Shown in pieces: positions 11,001-21,783 of a stretch of DNA of 64,000 bases (its first letter is position 1; every line of letters starts with the position of its first letter). The stretch is from Panorpa germanica (taxonomy: Eukaryota > Arthropoda > Insecta > Mecoptera > Panorpidae): NCBI GenBank assembly GCA_963678705.1, contig OY783216.1:14241818-14305817 (forward strand). Reading direction: 5' to 3'. The position numbers and the translations under genes are program-made. A model generated the notes under the pieces. It saw only the letters and a list, made by a program, of their open reading frames with translations, made no database searches and was not told the origin of the DNA.

Positions 11001-11582
11001 TGTGGGATGACAATAAACCTATCCTGGTTGACATTTCCAATTGTGGGTCTACCTTACACCTTAGTGGGTGTTAGCTAGATTACCAGCTGTGGTTTAGCTG
11101 TTTTTATGTTATTTCAATCCTTAGTTTAGCCCCCATTTACAATTTAGCTTATTAAAAATTAAGTTCAATTATTTATTTCTCAAAGAAATTATATTACAAA
11201 AATAACTCACATATATAAAAATAGTTTACAACAATATTATCAAACAACAAATATTACAACTAGTAATATTGTTAAACGGATTCTAATTCTTAATGTTATT
11301 AACAACTAGTTAATACTACATTTACCAATGACTGCCATACAAAATGTGTATGTCACTACTACCGCCATTTTAACAATCTTCTCTATGTTAACCATGCATC
11401 TGCTGCATGTCGTAGCAAGCGACTTGTCAAGTGAACGGGGTCCACAAATCGTTTCAAAAACAGAGCTAGTAACATTTGAATATAACTTAATATTAGCAAT
11501 GTTTCTAACCTATTTTATAGAGTTCTTTATAGCTATTATTTCTTACAAACTAATTATATCTAATCCTAAATTATATCCCACA
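11001..11582 (-). repeat. LTR shared by the two gypsy-like units
   Basis: About 582 bp, bounded by TGTGGG and CCCACA inverted 6-bp ends and about as long as the LTR at 14094-14684. It serves as 3' LTR of the larger unit and 5' LTR of the small one. A purine-rich stretch (AGGATAGGCCGAA on the minus strand) directly precedes it and is a fair polypurine tract. The plus-strand ORF at 11328-11597 is antisense inside this LTR and not a gene. Confidence 0.7.
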
Positions 11583-11623
11583 TTCGGCCTATCCTGACTA
11601 GTAACTGTTCTCAGTTGCTTCAA

Positions 11624-12349
11624 TCATCCTGCCCATGGTTTCATCATATCTGCTGATGTAGAAGTTCTTATTGGTCCTTTACACTCTCCTGCTTTCTCCA
11701 CGTCATAACGATCATTGCCTTTAATTTTCGTTATTTTGTATGGTCCTAAAAATTTAGCTTTAACTTTAGCTCCTGTTGCAAATTGTGTACGTTGTATAGC
11801 CACTAAACTGCTCAGTGTATACTTTCTTGGTGCTTTACATTTCCTATTGTAGCTAGTCCTGTTTTCTTGCTGAATTTTTAGAATATTCCCTTTAGCCTCT
11901 TTTCTCAGCTTCTCACGTTTATCTACAAACTCATTTTGTATTTCTTCTGTAATCAGTTCTATTATTTTTATGTCTTGTTTGGTTTTTATTTTAACCCCAA
12001 TCATCAATTCAAATGGTGTCATTTTAATACTTTTTTGATAAGTACTGTTTAGTATTAACTGTAGTTTACTTACATGTAAATACCACTTACTAGGATCTGT
12101 TAAGGCTAACTTTGTTAACACAGGTACAGTAATTCCGTTTATTCGTTCAACCTAGCCATTACCCCTTGGTACTCCTGTACTTATTAACACATGTTCAATG
12201 TTTTCTGCAGTACAATAATCTTTGAAATCTGTTGAAGTAAAAACTGTACCCCTGTCAGAAATTAACCTTCTTGAGTTTCCGAATACTTCTGCTATCACTT
12301 TCAATTTCTGTAATACTTCATTAGTGCCTGTTGATTTATTAGGAAACAA
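11624..12349 (-). pseudogene. Integrase core and C-terminal part of the gypsy-like pol
   Basis: Frame 12349-12152 has an integrase core piece with LISDRGTVFTSTDF (a catalytic Asp) and a C-terminal GVPRGNG. Frame 12121-11624 continues through ILNSTYQKSIKMTPFELMIG to a C-terminal region with FLGPYKITKIKGNDRYDV. A stop separates the two. The gene lies directly upstream of the LTR at 11582, as expected for the end of pol. Confidence 0.75.
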
Positions 12350-12439
12350 CCAAACAAATTTTGTAAAAGCATCAACTATAACGAGAATATGCCTATACTT
12401 TTTGCTTGTTGTTTGTAAAGGTCCTAAATGGTCTATATG

Positions 12440-13504
12440 CTATCTGTCTAAAGGTAATCCTACCTTAGTTATAGAGTTTAAGTATCCTTCTACTTTACCT
12501 ACTTTTCTGGTTGCTAGTATACATTCTATGCAATTATCTATACAGTTTTTAATCTTTTTATCTAAATCCTTGATCCAAAATTCTCTGTTAATTATTTCTT
12601 GACATTTATTCAAGCCACAATGTCCTATGTCCTGTGTTTTATGTATTATTTCTGCTTGCATGTTACTTAGTACTACTAACAGCTTTTGATCGTCTTTTAA
12701 CCTGTATAATAATTCATTTTCTATTAAATACTTTCCTGCATAATTCTTTACTTGTATCGTTTTCTTCGGCTTTGGAAAATGCTTGACTGCATTGACCTTA
12801 TCCTTAGAGGGACGAACAGTGCCTTGTTTAATTACATAACCTAGGTCGTTCATTTCCTGAGCTGCTTGTATGACATCCTTTTCTAACCCTTCATCCAGCT
12901 GCTCTTTCACATCTAGTCGATCTGCAGGTGGTAATTTAAATGGCCTAGAAAATATGGGAGTATCATCTATCAATGTAATTGTCATTTCACTTTTAGAGTT
13001 GAGTAACTCTTTTCGTTTGTCATTGTCCACTAACTCGTGTATTCTATTAACAACATTTTTATCGTTTATACGAGATAAGTCTAGATCACTTTCTTTATCA
13101 CCATTGTCTATTTTTAATGTCATTAATTGTTTAACTTGACTTTCATTTTCATCTTTATCGTTATAAAGTTTATGAAATTTTACACCCGTGTTATCAATAA
13201 TCACTCTAGCTTTAGCTATAATGTCCAACCCTATCACTATTTTCATTTTCTCGTATTGTTCAAGCTTACGTCTAAGTTGTGCAATATTCTCAGCTCCATA
13301 CAGTATCACTTTATTAGCTGTACTGTCACGAATACCTGCTATGATATAATTAATAAAAGCTGCTTCTTCGACATCTGCTTGTCGAGCTATGTCTAAAAAA
13401 TCATACACATATTGACGAAAAGTTTCCTCTGGTTTCTTAAACCTTTGTTGAAGCATTTTGTGCACCTGTGCACTATTTAAACTCGTATCGAACTCATCGA
13501 TCAA
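12440..13504 (-). pseudogene. gag-PR-RT-IN fusion left by internal deletions
   Basis: One 354-codon frame strings together pieces of a gypsy polyprotein: the gag core (residues 1-90), the C-terminal part of an aspartic protease (VIGLDIIAKA, about 92-101), the RT N-terminus (FSRPFKLPPADRLDVKEQLDE), then the RT thumb (LGYVIKQGTVRPSKDKV), and finally the integrase HHCC zinc region (H..C..C pattern near INREFWIKDLDKK). The protease active site, the RT YxDD and RNase H are gone, yet the frame stays open. In-frame losses suggest a non-autonomous derivative that kept an ORF, or chance. Confidence 0.7.
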
Positions 13505-13910
13505 ATACGATTTTAAATGTGTCCCAGTTTATTATCCTGGTTTCAAAATTGACAAATTGTTTTGCGGTATCAGTTAACATTCGCTTGGCATACAAATATC
13601 TGTATATTGTATATATTTCCGCCTGGTCACAGAAATCATCAAATTGTTTGATCCATAATTTGACATTTTTAAGTCCATCATATTTAGGTAAAGCCAATTC
13701 TAAATATAAAAACGTATAATTAGTTTTATTTACTGTTTCATTGTTTACAGACCTGCTACTCTGTTCTCCAACTTTGCTATTATACGAGTTCATTCTTGTT
13801 AATATATCAGCACGATTTCCACGATGACTTAATCCAACGAAGCTAAGTTCTTGATGTAATTCTGCTACTGATAAGTTGTTTAATTCCTCCATCATTGTTT
13901 TATTTATCAC
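13494..13910 (-). pseudogene. gag N-terminal half with SAP-like motif
   Basis: 138 codons begin MINKTMMEELNNLSVAEL and include a SAP-like helix-extended loop-helix (LSVAELHQELSFVGLSHRG), then a region with LWIKQFDDFCDQAEI. The frame ends at FKIVFDR, and the gag core continues in the next frame at 13504. Skipping one A in TTTAAAATCG would restore continuity. The identical state in the 10.8-kb copy shows that the shift was already in their common source. Confidence 0.7.
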
Positions 13911-14093
13911 TGCTAACAGATTGAAGTGCTATTACTTTAACGAGTAAATAATACGCACCTGAAAGTTAAGAGTATTTATGACTGAATAAACTAGGTTTCC
14001 TTATCCGTTGGTCAATAGTTCTGGTTCAAAGGTTAAGAGTATTCTTGACGGAATAAACTTGGTTTTTCCTTAATCCCGGTTGACGCCCTCAAG

Positions 14094-14684
14094 TGTGGGG
14101 TGACAATAAACCTATCCTGGTTGACATTTCCAATTGTGGGTCTACCTTACACCTTAGTGGGTGTTAGCTAGATTACCAGCTGTGGTTTAGCTGTTTTTAT
14201 GTTATTTCAATCCTTAGTTTAGCCCCCATTTACAATTTAGCTTATTAAAAAAAAAGTTCAATTAATTATTTCTCAAAGAAGTTATATTACTAAAATAACT
14301 CACATATATAAAAATAGTTCACAACAATATCATCAAACAACAAATATTACAACTAGTAATATTGTTAAACGGATTCTAATTCTTAATGTTATTAACAACT
14401 AGTTAATACTACATTTCTTGAATTTACCAATGACTGCCATACAAACTGTTAATGTTACTACTATCGCCATTTTAACAATCTCCTCTGTGCTAACCATGCA
14501 TCTGCTGCATGTCGTAGCAAGCGACTTGTCGAGTGAACGGGGTCCACAAATCGTTTCAAAAACAGAGCTAGTAACATTTGAATATAACTTAATATTAGCA
14601 ATGTTCCTAACCTATTTTATAGAGTTCTTTATAATTAATATTTCTTACAAACTAATTATATCTAATCCTAAATTATATCCCACA
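14094..14684 (-). repeat. 5' LTR of the gypsy-like element
   Basis: About 591 bp from TGTGGGG (14094) to CCCACA (14679-14684) on the plus strand. It is the mate of the LTR at 11001-11582. The primer-binding site expected just below 14094 on the minus strand is not recognisable. The plus-strand ORF at 14418-14705 is antisense to the LTR. Confidence 0.7.
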
Positions 14685-14704
14685 TATATATATTTATATA
14701 TATA

Positions 14705-15088
14705 GTTACGAATTTGCGGGCGTAGGAAAATATAAAGGTCATAGTTGTGAAATGTTGACCAGAGTTGGCAGAAGAGGTTGCACACCCCTGGATGAATGGT
14801 CGCATCACAGACGTATCACGGCAAGATAAACAAAAGCATGTTAATATTTAAAGTAGTTAGAATTGTAATTGCTTTGTAAATAAAAGCGGTCGATAAAAAG
14901 TGAGAATCCTTCGGATTATTTTAATTGTGGCTATTAATAAATTTTAAAAGTTACAACGCGACTTATTTATTAAAAAATAATTACTCCGCTTGGTAATTAA
15001 AAAGAACCTTAGTCGCATGCATATTACGGCACATAAATAGAAGGCTAGCTGCTGCAAACACACGCCGTCGCGTAGTTAAATTGTAACA
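14705..15088 (+). repeat. 5' LTR of second gypsy-like element
   Basis: About 384 bp, ending TTGTAACA immediately before the TGGTGTCAGAAGTG primer-binding motif. The first 120 bp match the LTR fragment at 17274-17450 (GAATTTGCGGGCGT, then AGCAGAA..GGTTGCGCA). Confidence 0.7.
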
Positions 15089-15313
15089 TTTGGTGTCAGA
15101 AGTGAGATAGCTACAGTTCAGACCGCTCCAGAGAGAATCCCAAGGAGAAAAACGGTATAATTGATTTCAAAGCAATATCTAGAATTCTAGAACCTTCCAG
15201 AAACTTCTAGAAAGTAGTTTCAAAACCAATTACAACATAACGCAATAAAAATGGAGAAATTATTAAAAGAAATTAGAGAGATGAAAATTGTAATTAGGAA
15301 CAGACAGAAAAGT

Positions 15314-15960
15314 CTAAAGAAGAAATCTAGAAGAAGTTTCAAGAACAAACAGATGCATTTTAAGTACAGTTACAAGCTGTAAAAGATGCTTGCAGAGGAT
15401 GTAAAAAAGAAATAGAAGAACGCATTGAAAACGTTTCATAGAATAGGAAGCAAATGGCATTCCCAAAATAATACGGTGACGAAAGATAGTACTTTGAAAC
15501 CAGCCCCTTATAATGGAAATATTGCATGCCAAGAATATGAATCCCAATTTACAGCCATAGCAGAATAACACAGCTGAAATTATAAAGAGTGTGTGGGCCA
15601 ATTAGCAGCCATATTACGGAGCTCGGCCCTAATCGCATTTCAAAACATGAATTTGGACGACCGGCGCAGCTACTCTGCTTTGAAAACAGTTTTAAGCTAA
15701 CGTTTTGGCAAAGAGAATTTCTCAGCTCTATATTGGACGCAACTTGTAAACAGAAAGCAAGCTCCAGGAGAAAGGTTTAAAGACCTGGCGACTGACATTG
15801 AACGTGTAGTGAACCTTTCTGTAAGCAGAGCACCCAGAGATACATTAGAAACATGGGAAGTACAATATTTTGCAAACGCTGCAAAGGAGCGAAAAATAAA
15901 AGAGGCCGTATTATTAGCAAAGCCGAAGAGCATTAATGAAGCTTTACCGACCGCGCTTTA
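15314..15960 (+). pseudogene. gag remnant of second gypsy-like element
   Basis: Broken frames across this stretch read as a gag core. They include ILRSSALIAFQNMNLDDRR, a QLVNRKQAPGERFKDLA piece typical of Ty3 gag, and IKEAVLLAKPKSINEAL before the stop. No intact frame longer than about 80 codons remains, and no zinc knuckle is visible after it. Confidence 0.6.
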
Positions 15961-16438
15961 GATGGTAGCTATAACAAACGGAAATAAAGTGTGCTGCACA
16001 TGGAGCGCCTCCACTGCATTGTCTGCTCCTCAAGCTTCTCCTACCATGTGCGAAGAACAGGATCTGAACCAAGCAAATCGGAACAGAAGCTGTGATAATT
16101 TAAGAAGAAGAGGACTTCAATGGCCTTACGACAGGGAAAGATAGATATTCTACTGCAAATGGCGAATCTTCTCTAAACACTAACTAACAAAAGAAGGGAA
16201 TGGGTCCAAACAGGTAATGACCGAAAAAGCTCAATAGCGGGTTAAATCAGATGAAGACTACAAAAGCTCTCTTGTGCATTCAATTAGGTGAACACTAATG
16301 GACATATGCAACCCTACATAAGTTACAGCAGAAGTGGTACTAACCCCGGTGTAAAAGAAAATATCAGTAAAACGATGGTGTCGAAATTGTTACACTTGTA
16401 CGGCTAGTGAAGGACCCCGACTGAGAAATCAAGGACCT

Positions 16439-17140
16439 ATGCATACCTACACCGTGGAAGCACCGTTCGAAAGAGTTGGAATGAACATTGAAGAACCACT
16501 GCTACGGAGCCGAACCAGCAATAAAAACATGTTGATCGTGGTGGATTATTTTACCAAATGGCCTGAAATACTTCCTATCCCGAATCAAGAAGCAATTACA
16601 GTTGCAAAAGTCTTTGTAAAAGAAGTAGTATCCCGTTATGGAGTTCCCCTAAAGATACATTCGGATCAAGGAAGAAATTTTGTAGCCGCCGTATTCCAGC
16701 AGATTTCGAAACTTCTGGGAATGCATAATGTGACATAATGTACGGACCTCCTCTTGAAAGAGGGTTTATTGGCAACAAAGAATACTGCAAAACCCTAGCG
16801 CAAGAATTAGAAGAGATCCATAAATGTGCAAGAGAACGCCTTTAGTTAGCGACAGATCGCTCGAAAACGCGTTATGATTGTGGGAAACAAAGTCAGCGCT
16901 TTTGCAAAGTAATGCGGTATGGCATTACTATCCTAAGAAAAAGATAGGAGGAAGCACTAAATTACAAGCCAAATGAGAAGGACCGTATTTAATATGGGCT
17001 GTCATTTCGGAAGTAATCTTTAAGGTACAGAGGTCATCTCGAGGAAAATGCATGAATGTTCACCTAGACCGGCTAGCAAAGTACGAGGGTGAAAATGTTC
17101 CGGATTGGAAAATAACTAAATCAGCCGCCCGATAAAAATT
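16439..17140 (+). pseudogene. Integrase remnant of second gypsy-like element
   Basis: The 99-codon frame 16439-16738 carries the integrase core start with APFERVGMNIEEP, IVVDYFTKWPE (first catalytic Asp) and IHSDQGRNF (second). After a frame break, the 16900-17110 region still shows the C-terminal domain with LQAKWEGPYLIW-like and VHLDRLAKYEG-like phrases. The last catalytic Glu region is disrupted. Confidence 0.7.
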
Positions 17141-17196
17141 ATAAGCTCTCGGGGCGAGCGCTTTAAAGAGAGGGAAAGTGTTACGACTTTGCTGGC

Positions 17197-17253
<57 letters not shown>

Positions 17254-17271
17254 ATATATATATAATATATA
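17197..17271. repeat. (TA)n microsatellite
   Basis: TA dinucleotides interrupt the 3' LTR of the gypsy-like element after its first 18 bp. Confidence 0.85.
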
Positions 17272-17273
17272 TT

Positions 17274-17450
17274 GTTACGAATTTGCGGGCGTCTGAGCAT
17301 ACTAAAATTATAATTATAAAATAATAACTGGAATTAGCAGAAAAGGTTGCGCATCCCTGTACAAATATCAAGACATTTTGATAACAAAGTTGTTTACTAG
17401 TTGGCGCATAACTTAATACGCGTGTTCCTGGAAATAACCATAAACAACTG
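17274..17450 (+). repeat. LTR fragment related to 14705-15088
   Basis: Begins TGTTACGAATTTGCGGGCGT and keeps the AGAAAAGGTTGCGCATCCC phrase of the LTR, then diverges. It may be the rest of the 3' LTR after microsatellite growth and decay, or a solo LTR of a related element. Confidence 0.55.
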
Positions 17451-17611
17451 CATACCATGCACTTGTGTTATTGTTTACGAGTAAACTTTCTAGAATTAAA
17501 TACTACGCGTATGGAGTGGAACGTCATAGAAATAGTCGGAAGGTCAAACAGCGTATTTGGATAATTATAGGAATATGACTGTAGTTCCATCTCAAAAAAA
17601 TAGTAAAGCTG

Positions 17612-18475
17612 ATGCTCAGGGAAGAGGGGTATAATATTATAATATACACCAGAACCGAGAAGCAAAAAGTGCAGGAGGGAAACCGACAAGCATGGCAAAA
17701 AGCAGCAAGAAATGGACACAAAAACAGCAAGGAAACCCTTGTTGTTAAACCGCGGAAAGCCGGAAAAACATATGTGGATATAGTCAAGGAGCTGAAGGAA
17801 AATATCGACATAGATAAACTGGGCGTGGAAATAAAAAGCATTGCGAAAACAAAGGAGGGATACGTAAAACTAAGTCTAGTAGGTGGGCAAAGAGGAAACG
17901 GAGAGTCATTAATGGAAGCGGTGCACGAAAAAATGAAAAATTCAGTGGAAGCTGAACTAGTACATAAACAACGAAGTATTGTAATCATCGACATAGATGA
18001 AGCCACTAACGAGAAGGAAGTAGTGGACTCTATAGAAATGGAATTAAATGACTCAAAAATTGGGAGGAAAGACATTACCATTACTATTTCACAAAAGGCT
18101 AACAGTAGGGGACTAAGATACGCAAACATAATGCTACCAGTCGAGGGTGCGCTCAAGCTGGTAAGCAAAAAAAGAATTAGAATAGGATGGATGAGATGCA
18201 GGATAATAGAAAGATTAGCCCCAGTTAAATGTTTTAAATGCCAGAACTTTGGACATTTCGCGAGCTCATGTAACAACAAGGAAGATACGAGCGATAAATG
18301 CCTGAGGTGCGGAGAGAAAGGACACAAGGCCAAAGAATGTGTAAACGAAGTGTATTGCTGGGCCTGCAAAATAAAAGGACATAGTGCGAGAGATATGATT
18401 TGTCCTAGATACAAAAAGCTATTGCGAGAATTGCGGAGAACCAGGACTGATCCAAAAAAATCAAATGGGGATTAA
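17612..18475 (+). CDS. ORF1 protein of R1-like LINE (zinc-knuckle nucleic-acid-binding)
   Basis: An intact 287-codon frame. The N-terminal half is Lys/Glu-rich with an EAVHEKMKNSVEAEL helix. The middle has a conserved GLRYANIMLPVEGALKLVSK segment. The C-terminus has three CCHC knuckles at about residues 208-270: CFKCQNFGHFASSC, CLRCGEKGHKAKEC and CWACKIKGHSARDMIC. Such ORF1 proteins bind element RNA during retrotransposition. The intact frame, against a broken ORF2, suggests moderate age. The long minus-strand ORF over the same bases is a shadow. Confidence 0.85.
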   Translation: MLREEGYNIIIYTRTEKQKVQEGNRQAWQKAARNGHKNSKETLVVKPRKAGKTYVDIVKELKENIDIDKLGVEIKSIAKTKEGYVKLSLVGGQRGNGESLMEAVHEKMKNSVEAELVHKQRSIVIIDIDEATNEKEVVDSIEMELNDSKIGRKDITITISQKANSRGLRYANIMLPVEGALKLVSKKRIRIGWMRCRIIERLAPVKCFKCQNFGHFASSCNNKEDTSDKCLRCGEKGHKAKECVNEVYCWACKIKGHSARDMICPRYKKLLRELRRTRTDPKKSNGD

Positions 18476-18476
18476 A

Positions 18477-21182
18477 ATGATACAAGTTAATGTAGACCAA
18501 GGAGTAGCAGCGTTCGACTTAGTACATAGTACCTGCTTCAATAAAAACATAGATGTTGCTATAGTAGCTGAACCCAACAAGAAACAAGCTAGTAGAGGTT
18601 TCTGGTTTAATACCTAAACATCGACGCAGCAATTAGAATATTCAACAAAAAAGTTAATGCTCTTAAATGCGATACTGAGCAGAAAGGCTTCGTATGGGTA
18701 GATTTAGAGAAATTCGTAATATACTCGTGCTATGCATCACCCGATATACCAGAGCAAGAATTTGTAAAGTACCTCCAGCGCCTGGGGGAAAACATTAGGA
18801 GGCAAAGCAAAGAGGTGATCATAGCAGGCGACCTAAACGCGAAGCCTCTAACATGGGGCTCTACCGTAGAAGACAAGAGAGGCCGAGCGTTGATGGAATG
18901 GATGGCCGAGCATGCAATGGTGATTCACAACAAAGGCAATGATCCAACCTTTGTAAGGAGGCAAAGCAGTTCTCACATAGGCGTCACAATAACCTCTGAA
19001 AAACTCGCTGACAAGATAATGGGGTGGAAGGTATCGGACGAAGAAAATCTCAGCTTCCATAGGAACTTATACTTTGAAGTAAAGCTGGGGAAAACTGAGA
19101 GGAAACAAACGACGGTAATGAAGTGGAGAGTTCAGAAGGAAAGACTGCCCGTCTTCGCTGCGATCCTGGAAGAGAAATTTGGAAGAGTTCCAATAATAAA
19201 TGCAAACACCTGCATAGAAATGATTAGGAGAGCGGCAGATCAGACGTTTACACAAAATGGTCCGGGAGGTAACCGGAGCCCAGTATACTAGTAGAACAAC
19301 AAAGTGGCGCTTCTCAGAAAGGAATGTCTCACAGCGAGAAGGAAGTTAACCAGAGGAAATAAAAGTAGGGTCTGCACAGAGGAAGAAAAGGAAAGTCTAA
19401 GGAGCACCTACAGGGAAACGAGGAAAGCGCTTGAAAATGAAATTATCGCAGCAAAGCAGGAGTCATAGAAACGCATCTATGAAGAAGTTGACCGAGACAT
19501 CTGGGGCATGGGATACAAAATAGTGTGCAAAAAGTTTAGTACAATGCCACAGATTAAGATTGGGAAAGAAAAGCTAAAAGCAGTAGTTTGCGAATTATTT
19601 CCAACACGCAGGGACAGACATTGGGCAGAAGATAGTCCCATAATAAGTGCTTTTCCCCTATTTTTGGAAGAGGAGCTCGGTACAGCAGTAAAACGTATGA
19701 AAAGTGGAAAGTCTCCAGGACCGGACCAAATCCCACCAGAGCTAATCAAAGCGGCGATTACCAAAGTTCCGAATGTGTTCCTTAAGGTGGTAAATGATCA
19801 ACTGGAAGAGGGGGTTTTCCCCAAAGTATGGAAAACTGCAAAGCTAGTACTCATACAAAAACCCAAAAAACCAGGAGATGTGGAAATAAAGTACAGACCG
19901 ATATGTCTCTTAGACTCGATGGGGAAACTACTCGAACAGCTAATAACGAAAAGACTGAATGAGGAAGTCGACGACAAACTGTCGGGAAACCAATTTGGTT
20001 TTAGGAAAAAGAAGTCCACCATTGACGCAATGAAGAAAATAAAGAAGGTGGTACAAAACTTAAAAAAAGGGCCCATCGAAATAGGAAATACGCTGTGCTG
20101 GTCACACTCGGCATCAAAAATGCTTTTAACACTGCGCCATGGGAAGGCATCATGGAAGCGCTAGAGCAACTCAATGTCAGTAAGTACCTTACAAAAATAA
20201 AAGGCAGCTATCTAAAGGACCGATCTTTAATAGTAGATAAAGAACAGATGAGTGTTACATGTGGAGTACTACAGGGCTCAGTGCTAGGACCACTGCTGTG
20301 AAACATTTTGTTCGACGATGTACTGAAGACGAGACTACCAGAGGGTGCAACAGTACTCGGATTTGCGGATGATACAGCGCTCATAGTAGAAGCAAAGACT
20401 GAAGAAATACTAACAGCTCATACGAATCTAGTCCTAAACAGAATAGAGCAGGCGATTGCCAGGCAACAGCTGCAGCTAGCGGCGGAAAAAACGAAGGCTA
20501 TTGTTTTATATGGGGGTAGAAAAATGAGAGAGGTCACAGTCGAGGTGGGCGGGATGAGCATCAAAACCAAAGAGAGCCTCAAATATCTGAAAGTACACAT
20601 TAGTAGAAACAATGACATAAGGAAGCACGTCACCGAAACGGCGCGGAAAGCTGAGCAAACAATGATGGCACTCAGCAGGTTAATGCCAAATCTAAGTGGA
20701 CCTAAAGCCAGCAAAAGGAGGATCCTAGGGGCGGTGGTCCACTCAATAATGTTGTACGCGGCACAAATATGGGGAGAGATAATGGACAAAAAGAAGTACA
20801 GGAACATCCTAAGTGGAGTGCAGAGAAGGCTGGCAATTCGGGTGGGCAGCGCCTATAGAACTATTTCGGCGGAGGCGATTCAGGTGATAACCGGGATAGA
20901 ACCTCTAGAGCTAATGGTAGCAGAACGGGGAAAAACCTTCTCAGAAGGAGAGGCCCAAATAAAAGAGGCAAAAAAGCAAACGGCGAACAAATGGCAAGAA
21001 GAGTGGGAAAAAGACAACGGAAAGGCAAAATGGACTAAAAAACTTATCAAAAACGTGGAAAAGTGGAATAACCGGAAGCATGAGGAAGTAGACTACTACA
21101 TCACCCAACTTCTAGGAAGGCATGGCTGTTATGGAGCCTATCTCAACAGATTTCACATAAGGGATACCGCAGAATGCTGGTA
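18477..21182 (+). pseudogene. ORF2 of R1-like LINE: endonuclease and reverse transcriptase, broken
   Basis: The start MIQVNVDQGVAAFDLVHS at 18477 is the usual endonuclease N-terminus. A stop at about 18615 breaks it. IIAGDLNAKPLTWGS (from 18818) is the next catalytic region, and the frame stops again near 19290. The RT has KSGKSPGPDQIP, KYRPICLLDSMGKLLEQLI, NQFGFRKKKSTIDAM, then a frameshift near 20100 with LGIKNAFNTAPW (motif A region), VLQGSVLGPLL, a TGA stop at about 20299 in place of a Trp codon, and an intact FADDTALI motif C at 20362. The C-terminal domain stays open to 21182, where LTR sequence replaces the normal end. Confidence 0.8.
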
Positions 21183-21183
21183 T

Positions 21184-21692
21184 CTTAGTAGGTGTTAGCT
21201 AGATTACCAGCTGTGGTTTTAGCTGTTTTGATGTTATTTCAATCCTTAGTTGAGCCCCCATTTACAATTTAGCTTATTAAAAATAAAGTTCAATTAATTA
21301 TTTCTCAAAGAAATTATATTACAAAAATAACTCACATATATAAAAATAGTTTACAACAATATTATCAAACAACAAATATTACAACTAGTAATATTGTTAA
21401 ACGGATTCTAGTTAATACTACATTTCCCGAATTTACCAATGACTGCCATACAAACTGTGTATGTTAGTACTATCGCCATTTTAACAATCTTCTGCGCGCT
21501 AACCATGCATCTGCTGCATGTCGTACCAAGCGACTTGTCAAGTGAACGGGGTCCACAAGTCGTTTCAAAACATTTACATTTAAACATTTAAATATAACTT
21601 AATATTAGCAATGTTCCTAACCTATTTTATAGAGTTCTTAATAATTATTATTTCTTACAAACTAATTATATCTAATCCTAAATTATATCTAA
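21184..21692 (-). repeat. LTR fragment of the 10-14.7 kb gypsy-like family
   Basis: Matches the LTRs at 11001 and 14094 from TTAGTAGGTGTTAGCTAG through CCATGCATCTGCTGCATG to the final TTATATCTAACA. It lacks the first 80 bp or so with the TGTGGGG end, and has a short internal loss near 21400. Confidence 0.7.
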
Positions 21693-21696
21693 CATT

Positions 21697-21702
<6 letters not shown>

Positions 21703-21770
<68 letters not shown>

Positions 21771-21783
21771 TATATATATATAT
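21703..21783. repeat. (TA)n microsatellite
   Basis: About 80 bp of TA dinucleotide repeat borders the LTR fragment. Confidence 0.9.

Larger units (their letters stand above)
10046..14684 (-). mobile_element. Ty3/gypsy-like LTR element with an extra LTR-gag unit
   Basis: Read on the minus strand, the order is LTR (14684-14094), gag (13910-13494), pol remnants (13504-11624), LTR (11582-11001), then a second leader and gag (10838-10227), and finally a truncated LTR (about 10200-10046). The LTRs begin TGTGGG and end CCCACA. This looks like a tandem of one nearly complete internally deleted element and a second unit reduced to LTR-gag-partial LTR sharing the central LTR, as unequal recombination between LTRs or template switching would give. 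Confidence 0.75.
14705..17196 (+). mobile_element. Second Ty3/gypsy-like element, internally deleted
   Basis: The 5' LTR (14705-15088) starts GTTACGAATTTGCGGGC and is followed at once by TTTGGTGTCAGAAGTGAG, a primer-binding region common in insect gypsy elements. The interior holds gag and integrase remains only. A purine tract AAAGAGAGGGAAAG precedes the 3' LTR start TGTTACGACTTTGCTGG at 17179, which is cut after about 18 bp by a TA microsatellite. Protease and RT are missing, so the element is a deletion derivative. Confidence 0.75.
17500..21183 (+). mobile_element. R1-like non-LTR retrotransposon, 3'-truncated
   Basis: A two-ORF LINE: ORF1 (17612-18475) with three zinc knuckles and ORF2 (18477-21182) with endonuclease and RT. 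ORF2 starts one base after the ORF1 stop codon. The C-terminal part ends abruptly in LTR sequence at about 21183, before the expected CCHC motif, 3' UTR and tail. There is no poly(A), so the junction is a rearrangement and not a natural end. R1-clade assignment rests on the style of the endonuclease and RT motifs. Confidence 0.8.

Noticed and set aside
11328..11597. 89-codon plus-strand ORF with a membrane-like segment, repeated at 14418-14705
   Set aside because: Both lie inside LTRs, antisense to the element; similarity is due to LTR duplication.
13494..13510. Programmed -1 frameshift site in gag
   Set aside because: The needed shift is +1 (skip of an A), and the heptamer is not in the right frame for a classical slippery site.
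17524..18414. 296-codon minus-strand ORF
   Set aside because: It is the shadow of the zinc-knuckle ORF1 on the plus strand; composition is Ser/Leu/Phe-rich from reversed Lys/Glu codons.
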